Shown here: piece by piece, positions 37,349 to 50,000 of the stretch
How the letters are laid out: the number at the start of each line of letters is the position of its first letter
Numbering within the stretch: position 1 is the first letter of the stretch
DNA from: Glycine soja
Lineage: Eukaryota; Streptophyta; Magnoliopsida; Fabales; Fabaceae
Direction: 5' to 3'
DNA length: 64,000 nucleotides
Assembly (NCBI RefSeq): GCF_004193775.1
Contig: NC_041010.1
Coordinates: forward strand, 39,421,562-39,485,561
The notes under the pieces: model-generated
Seen by the model: only the letters and a program-made list of their open reading frames with translations
Told to the model about the DNA's origin: nothing
Database searches by the model: none
Program-made: the position numbers and the translations under genes

Positions 37349-37989
37349 TTTAGCCAAACGCAACCTGAAAATAATAACAACAATAATTTTTTTTTTCAAT
37401 AAGAACAACAATAATAATAATTAAAAAAAAAAAAACAGAATAGGATTTTACTGAATGAAAATACAAATAAAAGAGTAAGCTAAAGTAGTATTACAGTGTC
37501 AAGGGTTTTTAATTGGAGCTCGAATAAGAGTGTCTGCGAGAAAATTTTTGAGAATGAAAGAGAAAGGGGTACTATATTAATTCGCAAATGTGTCCCCAAA
37601 ACCCATATTTTCTGCGGTCGGGAATTTATCGAATTCACGCAGTGAGATAATATTAACCGTTGGATGAAGATTGACGAATCATTTTTTGCCTCGTAATCCA
37701 GACTTAAAATATGCATCCGAAATTTCATCCGCTGATCTTGATCTAACGGCTCTAGTTCATGACTGCGTGAATGCTTAAATGCACTGAATCCGGTAGCGTG
37801 TCAGGCTTTTATCAGTTCACTTTCGTGGAATCCGATTGCCCATATTCGGATCCGGATACCCACCAGCCCACAAATTTTGTCTTTTTTTTTCTCTTCTGAA
37901 TTTCTAACGTAGTATCTGAATTTTATTTTAGGAAGCAATTTTTAATAAATAATAAATAAAGCTAAAGGATCACCTAAATAAATAATTAA

Positions 37990-39096
37990 GGAAGTATTGA
38001 ATTAAGATTTCAAGAGACTTTAAAAATATTTTTTTAAAAAAAAATCTTTAACATATTCAATTAAGATTTTTAAATAATAAAAATAAGTTTTGTGAATCAA
38101 GACTATTATAACTTTTTAAGAAATCTATTAAAATTTATTAGTATTTAATTAAGATTTTTTACAACTTAAAATAAATTTTATAATATTTAAAAATATATAA
38201 ATTTTGGTGGATTTTTTTTTACGATAGATTTTAATGGGTTTTATGAGATTTTTTTAATAGAAAATACACATAAAACAATCTTACTCAAACGGTCGAATTT
38301 TCATAACTTTTTTTATTTTCCTTCTAATTGACATATTTTATTTTCATCACACATAATCTCTTGTGTCTTTGTTGAAAACGATAAACATTCATATTTTTTT
38401 ACTCTTTCGACCAATGATCAACATATCTTAGGACACATGATATGAGAGATCTTTTCGATTTTTTGAATTTGGAGCATCTTAATTAAATGTTTATACATAT
38501 AAATGAATGTGAGTATATATCAACATCAGAAATATATAATTTAAATGAATGTAAGAAGTTGACTCATGTATAAGTAGATAAATATACAAATGGAATTTAA
38601 AACAATTGTCGAGCATGTTTTTTGTTTGGTGAGATCGTTATTTTGGAAATGGTTACAAGTATTCATGTGACTGGTAGACATTGTTGTATATAATTTTTAT
38701 GCAATTAACATGTTTTATGATTAGAGGACAATAAGTCTATTATGCTTCTAAATATGTTAGAAAAAATTGATTTGTTATGTACCAGTTATTGGATTTCTTA
38801 TATAAAATGAGTTTTATTAAAAGTAATGGGTACGCAAAATTCACAAATCTTTATTGATAATTTTGAATATTTTTTCAAATTTATAGAATCATTTAAAATC
38901 TTAAAAATTCATAATATCTTTGCAAATCTTATGAATTCATATTTTATAAATTAATTAAAATTTAAACTACAAAATCTTAATTATAAAAGTATTTTAAAAA
39001 ATCTTAAAAGTCATTACATTCTTATAAAGTCTTTTAAAATTCATATGTTTTTTTTATACCAAAATAGTGCTTTAAAATTACAATCCAATACACCCC
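37990..39096. mobile_element. Large foldback DNA-transposon-like element
   Basis: The left end reads GGAAGTATTGAATTAAGATT, and the reverse complement of the right end reads GGGGTGTATTGGATTGTAAT. Both continue with ACTTTAAAAAT / TTTTAAAAGACTTTATAAG-type sequence that pairs between arms. The element is about 1.1 kb with AT-rich arms and a central part without coding sequence. It resembles an abundant legume foldback family with GTATTGAATT ends. It sits about 640 bp upstream of the eIF2B beta start codon. Confidence 0.55.
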
Positions 39097-42000
39097 TAAT
39101 TTTCTTTAATTAATTATATTTTTATTCCTCGCCTAGTTCTTTAACAAAGTTTGGACCAATTATAGTCTCTCATTAATTTTCTATATGCACTTTTAGTTTC
39201 CACTGTTAACTTGGATTATTATGTAATATTGTAACATTCACATGCATTATTAGTTTGACATAAAGCCATGTGACAAAATAGTATTTTTAAAATTTTTTAT
39301 ACTGGTTTTTTTTATGATTTTAAACTCGCCCAAAAATAAATTATGAAAATAGTCCATATATTGTCACGATTTACTTTTTAGTCCCTGAAAAGACTTTGAC
39401 GGATCTTAGTAACTCAAAGTTTTTGTTTGTGATTTTAATTCCTCTCGATAAGTTGAGTTATTTAACTTAATATATATTATTATTATTATTATTATTTTAT
39501 ACTTATAATTCAGTCAAATAAGGTTTTTTTTCTCAATTTTTTTTTAATTGGTCAATAATCAACTTAAGCTATTAGTATACGATCTAAAGAATAGACCAAG
39601 CCTGCCAAGTGCCAAGAGTTCGCCAACTTGAACCCACTCGGTAAAATTTAAGCTTAGCCTCTAAATTTTGAACCTAAATCAAATATGGGTTTTTCTAAAT
39701 ATGAAACTGAAAGAGTTTTTCATATTAAGAATAATCACATTATTTATCTTCTTATTCTTTTTCTCAATGTAATAATAAAATAACATAATTATCTAAATTT
39801 ATTTATTACACTAAAATATTTATGATGATAAAATTAATAAAATCATCTTGAAAGAAACAGGATGATGGAATTAATCAGATTTCTCAAGCAGTCTTAAGAG
39901 TTGAAATCAATTTAAATTAATTTTTTTATAATTGGAGAACAAAATAGCAAAAATACAAAAAGAAAAAAGATTGCATGTAAAAGACGGTTAAACAGGTTAA
40001 GATATTAGTCTTTTGATAAAGAGATCCCAAATATTTTTTTTAATTGGATCTGTTTGCCAAACTGTCATTACTAAAAATAAAATAATCATAAGGTCCTAAT
40101 TAGTTCATGAATCCAATATTGTTTACGATTTTTTTCACCGAAAAAAAAATATTTCCACATATACAAATTCTAAACCAAATATTCTCAACAAAGTTATTTG
40201 ATCAGTATTTTGACCTCTATAGACTCACTCAACCCAAATACTCTTTCATAAGTTTCTTCAGATATATTTTACATTACAAGAACTTTACTATAACTCACAT
40301 AATTGACTCAAATAGTTAATTTTCGGGAACAACAATAAACAATTAGAAGAAAGTATCTAATTAAAAAATTAAAAAGTAAATATAAATTCAAAGACTAAAT
40401 TAAAAAAATAGTTTAAGAACCTCACACTAAGAGTGCTGCAATTTATTTCTTATATTTCTTTGGCAAGGTAAAGGGCATACGGGTTCACTGGGTAGTATAC
40501 TAGTATGAAAGTTATGTATTACAAATGTTGTCATTTGGGTATGGGGTTGTGTACTTAAATCGAGAATCATTTAAATATGTTGAAAAGATGCCAAGGCAAG
40601 TGAGGAGTCAAGGCTAAGAAAACCAAGCAAGCATGGAGAGGAGTATTACTCATATGATGAAAAAGAAAGGTTTTTTTTTTTTTTTAAAAAAAAAGTCAAC
40701 ATTAAACACTATCTATGTCCCTGAAATTGAGATTTTTTGTGTTACTAAGTGTGACATTGTCTGAATGAGATCATCAACCAAAGCGGAGACAGTGTCAGAT
40801 GAGTGTGTTGTGTTCCTATGGAATTCAATTCAATTAATTTATAATTATTTACGTAATTATTATTTTTTGGAAGCCAATTATTTACGTGTTTGAGTTACTA
40901 GTTAGCTTGTTTGGTTCTGGGTTATTAGGTTTTTCACGTGCCAAAGGAATGGGAAAAATTGAAGCTGATACAAACTCCTACGTCAGATGCAAAATTGACA
41001 TGATTTTGAAAGAAATGTGACGTATATTCAAATACGCATAAAATTAAAATAAAGGTGTGTGGGTAATTAAGTTTATATAACTAGTTAATGATTAAAAAAA
41101 CTAATTAATATTTTTTATTTTTGTTTTCAATTTTTAATGAAATTCTTTATTTTTCTCTCATTTATTTTATTATTTATGTTAATAAAAATTATTTTAAGTT
41201 TAATTATATTTTTTGTCTGTTTTAAATTGTACTATGTGTGATTCTGATTCATGAATTTTTTGTCAAATAAATTAGTTTTTCTATCTCTAAAATTAAGCTA
41301 TTTTGATCTTTCTTCATTTTTTTATGTAAAACTCTCAAATTTTTTATTTAAAATATTTATAAATTTTTACCCTCCCAATCGTAAAGATCGCATCATAACT
41401 ATCAGACTTACAAATTCTTCAATTCATGTTATTCATTAATAGAGATCGAGAACATTAATTTTTTTTTTAAAAAACGCAAAATGAATTTTATTAAAACACA
41501 AGTACTCCGTAGTCTAGACTCTAGAGTCAAGGATATAATTTTTTAAAATTTATTTATTAAAATAAATATTTATTTTAATAAAATAAGTAACTTTTTTTAT
41601 TGTGTAAATTATTTCTGCTTAAAAATAAATAATGAACGAATTGATTATATTATTGGTTAAAAAAGTATTGAACGAATTGATTAAAATATCATTTTGGTTC
41701 ATTATATTTTTATATTTTTCTATTTTATGATTGTTCATTTTTTGTGATATTGTCAGAAACATTGAATAGGTATTAAATTATTCATGATGATTAAAATTTG
41801 TCAGAAATTATTATACTCCATATCCAATATAATTTCTGGTCTTTATTTTTATTTTAATCCTTGGATAAAAGTGTATTTATAAATAATTTATACTATTTTT
41901 CAATATTGTAAAGTTGCTAAAATATTTTTATATCAAGATTAAAGCAAGCAAAAAAATAAAGTGTGACAAGTATGAATAAAATGTAGAATTTTTTTATAAG

Positions 42001-44297
42001 AATTCGTATATATAAGAGAAGAATATTATGTACCAAAAAAAGAGAAAAATATTATGAAGATAAAATTAAAATCCAACATTATTATAAATTTATCAACTAT
42101 CGATTTGTAAACATTCTTTTATGTACAAATCAAAATATAAAATTATAAAAGTAATATCAAAATGTACGAATCAATTTTTTAATTTAGTCTTACTTTTATG
42201 ATGCCGTAGCCCGTATAGGTAATAAGGGTGGAAAGATAGGTGTATTTTAATATTTTTAAAAATATCAAAACACACTCATATAAATTGTTTTTGATTGTTC
42301 AGAAAAACTATATATACCTATAATCAAACTTAGAAAATATAACATTAACATCCTTAAATAAACCTCAATAATTTCCAGTAATGTCTAAAGTACTGTGTGA
42401 CTAATTAAAAGCAGCCAGACAAGTGCATTTACGAGGATTTACCACTATTTTTTTTTTCTCCCTTGTTGGTGGTTGCATTGCATGCATATATGGCTCTGTT
42501 TTCTTGGACCAGTCCTAGTGGTGGAAAATTGTTTCAGACATCTTTTGGTCAAATCAATCTTTTTCAGGGGCGATGTATTTGAATTTTGAAGTCCACTGTC
42601 TCGTGGATCATGTGTTTCTTCTTCCTGTTAGGTTTCTTGGTGGAATTTTGTAACCAACCATCAATTAGATTTTCTTTTTTTCTTATTAAAAAAATGCCTT
42701 GTTTTTCTTTTCCACATCTATAAACAAAACAATAAAACTTTTCACAGCTATTGAGTTATCCCTTGATACTGGACAATCGGTTTTTAATTTAGAGCTTTTT
42801 AAAAACATTAATGCACGGATAATTACTTTTCCGTTAATTGCTTTTTTGATAATTTTTAATGATAAAAAATACTAATTTTTTAATGCACTCCATTATTGGA
42901 GAATTGTCAAATTAAGGGTATTAGTCTAACTTCTTTGAAACTCAAATTTTGATAAAATTACATGAGCTAAATTGAATAAAAAATCGATAGAGAAATCTGA
43001 AGTCGTATTCTCTAACATTTTTTTCTTTCAAGTACACTATTTATGAGTTTAATGATTATGCAAGGGTTAAATAATTTTATATTATTATTGATATAGCTTT
43101 AAAGTATTGTTATAAAAGTTAATAAATTTATTATGAATAATAAATTATAATTAAATTATGATTTAAAATTAATTTATATTATTAATGTATAATTTATTTG
43201 ATCTATTATTAGCCTAATTATGTTTCTAGTTATGGAAGTAGGAGAACTGAGACAACACTAGTACTATGTATGCGGAGGTCATCAGCGTCATATATTAAAA
43301 TGTGACAGAATGTTGAACGGGTCCACTTAGGAATCATTCATCATTCATTGAAGAAGCTACCCTATCTTTTCAATCCACCACTTGATTCACGCGCCGTTCA
43401 CCTTCCTTCTTTTCCTCCATAATTTCATATGAGTTGGTATCAAAGTAAAACAAGTTTACGGATAAAAAAAAAGTAAATTTAAATTATATGATAATGTATA
43501 AATGATATAAATTTAATGTCAAGACTTAAAAAGTCATGTAAATTTTTAGAACTCACATTTTCTTTAAAAAAATTTAAGAACTCACATAACCTGTGCATTT
43601 TAATTTTGAGTATTTGTAGTAAGATCTACTCATTTAAACATCCCTTTGCATATATGCTCAAAAGAGGAATAAAGTGGGTGAGTTATCTCGTTTTAGTTTA
43701 TCAGGTTTTGCACAAATGGTTGTGCATTCTGATCGATCTGTGACGGGAAAGTGGGTATTTATAGTAATTGTTTGAAGGGATCAATATTGGAGGGTCAGAA
43801 GGAGCAAAACAAGTGATGTTTTGCGGGGGCCAAAACATTTTTTTTTAAAGTGATATCTTGAAATGAAAAGGTTATGAAAGTAACGAGGATAAATGAAATA
43901 ATTAAAAGTATAAAACATTATAGAGTATTAGCCAAAATAAAAAATAAGTGTATGTATGTTAATAAATCACTTCTGTTTATATAAAAATAAAAAAATCAAT
44001 ACCTACTTTTTAAAGTATTTAATAAATAATTCTTTTGAAATAGAGATTTCCAAACAATTTAATTTGACACTCTTTTATTACAAATCACAAAAATGATCAT
44101 TATCACTTTTAATAAAATATTTTCTATAATATATTTATAATATGTTTTGAAAATTAATTTTAAAATAAAAAAATTATATTGAAATATGATAATTATAGCT
44201 ATTAACTAATTTTTGAAAAGTCACATTTAAAATATGAAAGAATGGACACTATTAAATTAAAAGAATATTTAATTACTCATTTAATTCATATAATTTC

Positions 44298-44480
44298 TAG
44301 TTCCAATAATTAATAAATAAATTTTTTAGTTCCTTGAAATTTATATTTTAATTTTCAAAGGTATCTGAAGTTAAATTTTTTTAATTCCATAAGTTAAAAA
44401 ATTTTAATGATAGTACCTTATAAACATTAAAATATAAATTTCAGGAATTAAAAAACTTATTTATTAAATTTTAAGAACTA
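44298..44480. mobile_element. Small foldback (MITE-like) element
   Basis: Two arms of about 55 bp pair closely: 44298-44354 contains CCTTGAAATTTATATTTTAA, and 44424-44480 carries its near-perfect reverse complement (TTAAAATATAAATTTCAGG). The loop is about 70 bp. No coding sequence is present. The length and the AT-rich arms fit a miniature inverted-repeat element or the remnant of one. Confidence 0.65.
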
Positions 44481-46444
44481 AAATATTTATTTATCAACTA
44501 TAAAAAATAAAATTATAAAAATTAAATAAGTAATTAAGCTTTAAAAGAATGAGTAATTTACAAGAGAAAGGTGCACATAGTAAACATCTTAAAAGAATGA
44601 GTAGTTTGGAAGAGATTGAGTGCGATTGGGACTTGGGAGTATGGGTCAGGCATTGTCTTCCACATGGAGAAGAATAGCATATTTCTAAAGACGCAATAGC
44701 CATGACGTCACCTTACCAACCTCTTTGACATCATCACTTTACTTTTTTCTATTCTAAAATCATCTTCCAACCAATCTCCAATTCCCTCTTTACCCTCACA
44801 ATCCTACAAATAACATTAATTTATTCAAGTTAAATATTACAAGTTTTTTTCATTTTTGTTTTCGCATGTTGTGTGGTTGACATTCTTTTATGTCACTTTT
44901 TTTTCTTATCTAGCTTTCTGAAAAAGGAACAGTAAGATATTGTTTAGTAAAATGAAAATAAAGTGCTGAGAATTAAAATCATTTAAAATTATAGATCTTA
45001 TTTTATTTTACTGTTATTTTTTTTTCTTTTCCTCTACAAACAAACAAATCCTTATATAAAACAAGTACGGTCATGACACAATCAAGGATGACATCATAAA
45101 TCATTTATTAAAGTAACTAAACTTAAAGATTAATAAAGTTTAAAAAAATAATGATGGGTGGTATAAAATCTTAATTTAACAATATTTACATTCAGATAAA
45201 AATAAGAATATAATAAATGAAATGATTATTAATACTATCTTAAAGTATTTAAATAACATAAAGAAAATCAGCACTTACAAATAAATAAAAATAATATTTT
45301 TATGATTAAATTTATATATGAAACAACAATTAGCTAGGGACAAAAGATTAAAGATTCATTTAACAATTCAATGGCAAAAAAAGAAAGCAGGTTATGTTAA
45401 ACGGAGTAAATTAACTTTTACTCAAAAAATTGATTCATACCAATTACCAAACTAAGAATACTTTTAATAAAGATGACATTGACAAGGAATGACCTTATAA
45501 AAGGAGAGCAACCAACGTTGTCACATTGTCACACCTTTCTTTTTAGAAATATCTATTAACATTAGTATTGGAATACCTTATATAAAAAGTATTCGTCCTT
45601 CCTCTTATGATTAGAGATTAGAACCTACTCACAATAAAATAAGGAAGGAAAAATTATTATCATTATAGTTAAGCCAGTCGTTTTTTTTAAGATGCCAACG
45701 AACTAATTTATTAAAGATAAACCAGTCATAATTAATATTATTATTTTGTAAGAATCCCTACTTCAGAAGACAAATTTGTTTGAAACATAATACTATATAC
45801 AAATCCAGTTTATAAATCTTTTATCACTCACTAGCAAATTGATTGAGATCTCTTTACATATATGTATGTATATATGAACATTTTAAAAAGAAATGTCGAA
45901 GATAAAATTTATTTAATGATTTGAGTTTTGACATTTCATAATATTGATATATTAGCATCATGAAATTTTTCATTGAAAGGTACTTACACCAGTAAAAAAA
46001 AATGTAGTGGAAAACCTACATAGGTAATTTACATAATTCATAAAAACTAATTATATATTTTTTTTAATTCAGGTATCTTTTGATCAAATGTCAAGAACTT
46101 ATCTCTCAAGGATCACATGTTTAAAGAATAATATTTTTTTTTACTAAGCTTAAAAGATAATATTAGCTACTAATTATACCACACAATAATTACATTACCA
46201 ATATTTAGTTGATTTATATCATTAAATTATTTAAGAAAAAATACACATGAAAAATCATTTAAAAAATATTAGCTATAGTAACTAATACATGAGAATTTTT
46301 AAATATTTGTAATAATATATAAAAATTATTAAACGATGGAGTATAGTAACACATCAGCAAACCAATTAAAAAACTACGACAATAAATTACATTTAAAGTA
46401 ACACTTTTTTTTTATGTGTACCAAAAGAAATAATATAATTAATT

Positions 46445-46450
46445 GGTCAA
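46445..46450 (-). promoter_or_regulatory. W-box upstream of the NIMIN2-type gene
   Basis: GGTCAA on the plus strand gives TTGACC on the minus strand, the core bound by WRKY factors. It lies about 250 bp upstream of the start codon. Salicylate-responsive genes of this family are expected to have such sites; a single short match is weak evidence. Confidence 0.3.
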
Positions 46451-46632
46451 CAGTCTTCCCACGTTACCCACCCATGCAAAGACAACAAGCAAATGCACAA
46501 TTTAATAATAGCAACATTATTTTTAAAACTCAATAATCGCAACATATATTATACACCGATATTTATGATTTTTTTATACATTTTGGTGACAAACGGGAAC
46601 ATTAATTCATATCTCATGGACCAAAGAAACCC

Positions 46633-46638
46633 TATATA
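46633..46638 (+). promoter_or_regulatory. TATA box of the NIMIN2-type gene
   Basis: TATATA in the context CCTATATAGTATATGG lies 68 bp upstream of the ATG, which leaves room for a leader of about 35 bases. Confidence 0.45.
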
Positions 46639-46700
46639 GTATATGGTCCTTGTTAATGCTATTAATATTAATTGTGATTTGGCCTTGTTGGATCTGAGTT

Positions 46701-47081
46701 ATGGAAATGGAGAAGAGGAAGAACAAGAGGGTCATGAGAGAGGAAGAAGAGAGTGAAAGAGTGAAGAACAAGAGACTAAAGGGTGTAGAAGAAGAAGATG
46801 GTAGTGATGGTGGTGTTCCCACGGAGGAGGAGGTGGAAGAGTTTTTTGCCATACTAAGAAGGATGAGGGTGGCGGTGAAGTACTTTGATGACAAAGGGAG
46901 TGGTGGCAAGGAGTGGCGGAAGGCCCTCGAGACGGCGGAGCTCACGGTGGACCACCGCCACGACGTCGTTGCTGCCGAAGAGGATGACAAGCCAAGGAAA
47001 AAGGGTGGTGAGGTAATTATCAATGAGGGCTTTGACTTGAACGCCGTCGCGCCGGAAGCCGCAGAGGGCGGTGGCGCGTAG
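46701..47081 (+). CDS. NIMIN2: NIM1/NPR1-interacting protein, NIMIN2 type
   Basis: Small nuclear protein that binds the salicylate co-activator NPR1 and tunes PR gene expression. Intronless, 126 aa. The N terminus is basic and acidic in turn (KRKNKRVMREEEE, KNKRLKG), with likely nuclear localisation sequences. The NPR1-binding segment at residues 39-62 contains PTEEEVEEFFAILRRMRVAV and ends VKYF, which is diagnostic of the family. Near the C terminus, FDLNAVAP (residues 111-118) is a DLN-type EAR repression motif, with three rather than the canonical two residues between DLN and P. I chose the first ATG at 46701; a second ATG at 46707 is equally possible. A TATA box lies just upstream. The gene is GC-rich against very AT-rich surroundings. 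Confidence 0.88.
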   Translation: MEMEKRKNKRVMREEEESERVKNKRLKGVEEEDGSDGGVPTEEEVEEFFAILRRMRVAVKYFDDKGSGGKEWRKALETAELTVDHRHDVVAAEEDDKPRKKGGEVIINEGFDLNAVAPEAAEGGGA

Positions 47082-50000
47082 AGTTAATTGATTGGCGTCT
47101 GGGACGCACGCGCTGTCGGTATAACCACCGTAAGATTGAAGGTTTGGGTTTCTCAAACATGTTAATTAGTTGCCTTGATTTCTCCGAAGAACAAAACGAA
47201 AAATGATTCTACACGTCTCCCTCTCTCTCTCTCTTTGTCCTTTTCGGATTAATTAGGTTGTAATAATAAATAATATAGGAGGCTTAGCAGTGCTGTTGAT
47301 TGATGAAATTTTAAATGATACAAAAGTTTGTTATTAACTGTTGTCTTTTTTTCTTGTGGAAATGACACATTTTCCCTTCATCTCTCTGTATTGAATTATC
47401 TTCTCTCCCCCATATATACAAATTGAAGGAACCTATTTGGCTATTTCCATGAGATATTGAAGCATTATTGATACATGTTTGCATCCCCTTTATAAATTTG
47501 TTGATTATGTATATGGTGCGATGAATAGAAATCACTTGAATGGATATCATCGTGAAATCATGAAGTGGAAATTTAAATAATAGTCTACAAGTTGTGTTTT
47601 ATTATATATGAACAAGGGCAAAATAAAAGCTCCACGCCCCATATTTGAGAAGAGTTTGAGCGAGATCAGATATTGAATAAGTTTTTGTTTGAGAATACAA
47701 TGAATCGATTAAATATTATCACAATACCAACGGCACTCTGGTAAGTCATATATTTTGCATCACGCTTGGAAATTGGAATCATATTCATTATTCAACTTCA
47801 CCTCTGCGTTGATTGATTCTCTTTTTCAGTTGGAGTAGGTGCAGGTGCAGCTTCAGGTCCTGCAACAACTTTTACTTTATTGAGTCATGGTCATTGAACC
47901 GTCAATAATTTTAGATGGAAGTTTCTTTCACACTAAAAATAGATTTAATTATAATTTTTTTCCTTTTAATTTTTTAAATTAATAATTTTAGTTTTTTTTA
48001 TTTTTAATTATAATTTTTGATCTTTTATTTTTATAAATTTATAATTTTAATCATCTAATAGATTATTAATTAATAATTGTGATACAAATATTAAGGATAT
48101 TAAATTAGTTATAAATTAAATAAAAATTATTAATCATATTTTTTTAATAAAAGACTATTAATCTTAATATGATATTATTTTCAGGAGAGTTATATGCAAA
48201 ACCGAAGATAAAAGAAGTGTTTGTAGAATAGATTAAAAGTATTATGAAAAATTAGGATTAATTATTTTTGTTTAATAATTAATAATTTTGATTAGTTTAT
48301 AATTAATTTTTGTTTTGAAATTAATTTTATAATTAACTTAAAAACTTAATTAATCATAATTATTTATTAATAATCAAAGGATCAAAATTATTAATTTATA
48401 AAACTAGAAACGAAACTTCGTATATCAAAATTATAATTTAGTCTAAAAAGTAAATTAACATATAAGGTTTTACACCGTTATTAAAATTTTATATGAAAAT
48501 GTACAAAGTGGAATGTGATTTCACTTTTATTAGTCATGTATTAAATTTTGTTTAATCGCAAGCTTCACAGGGTTAGAACAATAATCTAGGAAAAAGAAGG
48601 TTTTGGTCTGCCAATATGCGGTCTTGATTGGATCACATTGCAAACTTTCGCTAGTTGGGATTATCAAGACTATAAAATGACCATAAAATTAGTCAAATCG
48701 AGATGATTCGAAATAGTATTAATCAATAAATATTATATATATTTAATAGTGGAATTTGCTTCCATTATTTATTTTTTGGTTTCAGTTAGACTAACTTTTT
48801 TTTATATATATATTCACACCATTTGATGTAAAAAATTTAACCACCGTTAGAAGAGGCTGATCTGTTCTTTGACCATAATTGTGATCAATTTCTGTACCAG
48901 GGGTTAATTTTGGTGGAGTATTGCTCCTCATTTGTATCGGGTTTCACTATTTCATTGAATATATATTTATTTTGTCTATAAAAAAATTGATCCACTTAAA
49001 TTTAAAATAACGGATTTATTATTTGAAAATCTTAAAAACTGAAGACCATCTAAAATATTTATTTTCACTGACTTTTGCATACTTATTAAAAAAATGGTTA
49101 AATGCATTTTTCTTTCCTGTAATTTAACTTTTTTTATTTTCTTTCCTTAATTTTTTCTTTCATTTTAGTTATTATAAAATGTGTTTATTTTTTTTTTCCT
49201 TGGTAATGCTTTGAATAGTAAAAGTGGAAAGTTAGGAAACCATATATAGTGAGTAATTCCCCCAAACTCTGACTGTCTCTCTTGCTCTCTACCTCTCCAT
49301 GCCTCAAAGGTGATCTTATTGCACCAAATATAGAAATTAATAATGCATGCACATTCCTTTTCTTCAAAAGTAATTTAAAGCACTTTAATCACGAAAATAA
49401 AATAAACACATTTTAGAAAGACAAAAAAAAGAAAAATACAGACGAACATGAAAAAAAATGTTAAGTTGTAGTAAAATAAAAAGGTATTTAAGCCTTTAAA
49501 ATAGTAGAAATTACTTTAAAATTAAAAGAACATTTGTAATCATCTCAAATTTAGGTTTAAAATTTGTTTTCATAAAATATACAAAACAAAAGTCTACATT
49601 CAGGGTGGTTCAAGTCTAAGGTGAGGACCAGAGGGGTAGTACTGGTACGTACGGCTTGAGGGACAGAAGAAGAAAAATGGCATAGAGTTGGAATTAATTT
49701 CGGTTGTCAATTGTTTGTTAAAAATATAAATCCAAGTCAATTCAATTCAATCTTAATCATTCAACGGGTTATATGAATCCTTTGTATTTATATGCAAAAA
49801 ATATTTCAAAGGACATTGATTTAATTAATAAAATAATGTATTTAATGACAATAGCATAAATTTAAATATTAAATACATGGACTAAAATTATAATTATAAA
49901 AAATATTAAAATTAATTTAATTTATATAAGGTTATTTTACTGATTACCAAATAGTATTTTATATTAAATAAAAATTCTAGGGTTGAATAAAAAAACACTA

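Larger units (their letters stand above)
37349..46700. other. Gene-poor region upstream of eIF2B beta and NIMIN2
   Basis: The first few hundred bases hold the eIF2B beta promoter and leader (minus strand). The rest has no recognisable gene. It contains a large foldback element (37990-39096), an (ATT)n run at about 39476-39496, a 30-bp perfect palindrome (41553-41582) and a small foldback element (44298-44480). Open reading frames of 60-75 codons here show no family resemblance. Confidence 0.5.

Noticed and set aside
46854..47156. Antisense frames over the NIMIN2 gene (also 46607-47023)
   Set aside because: The plus-strand frame carries the diagnostic NPR1-binding and EAR-like motifs; the antisense frames are compositional shadows.
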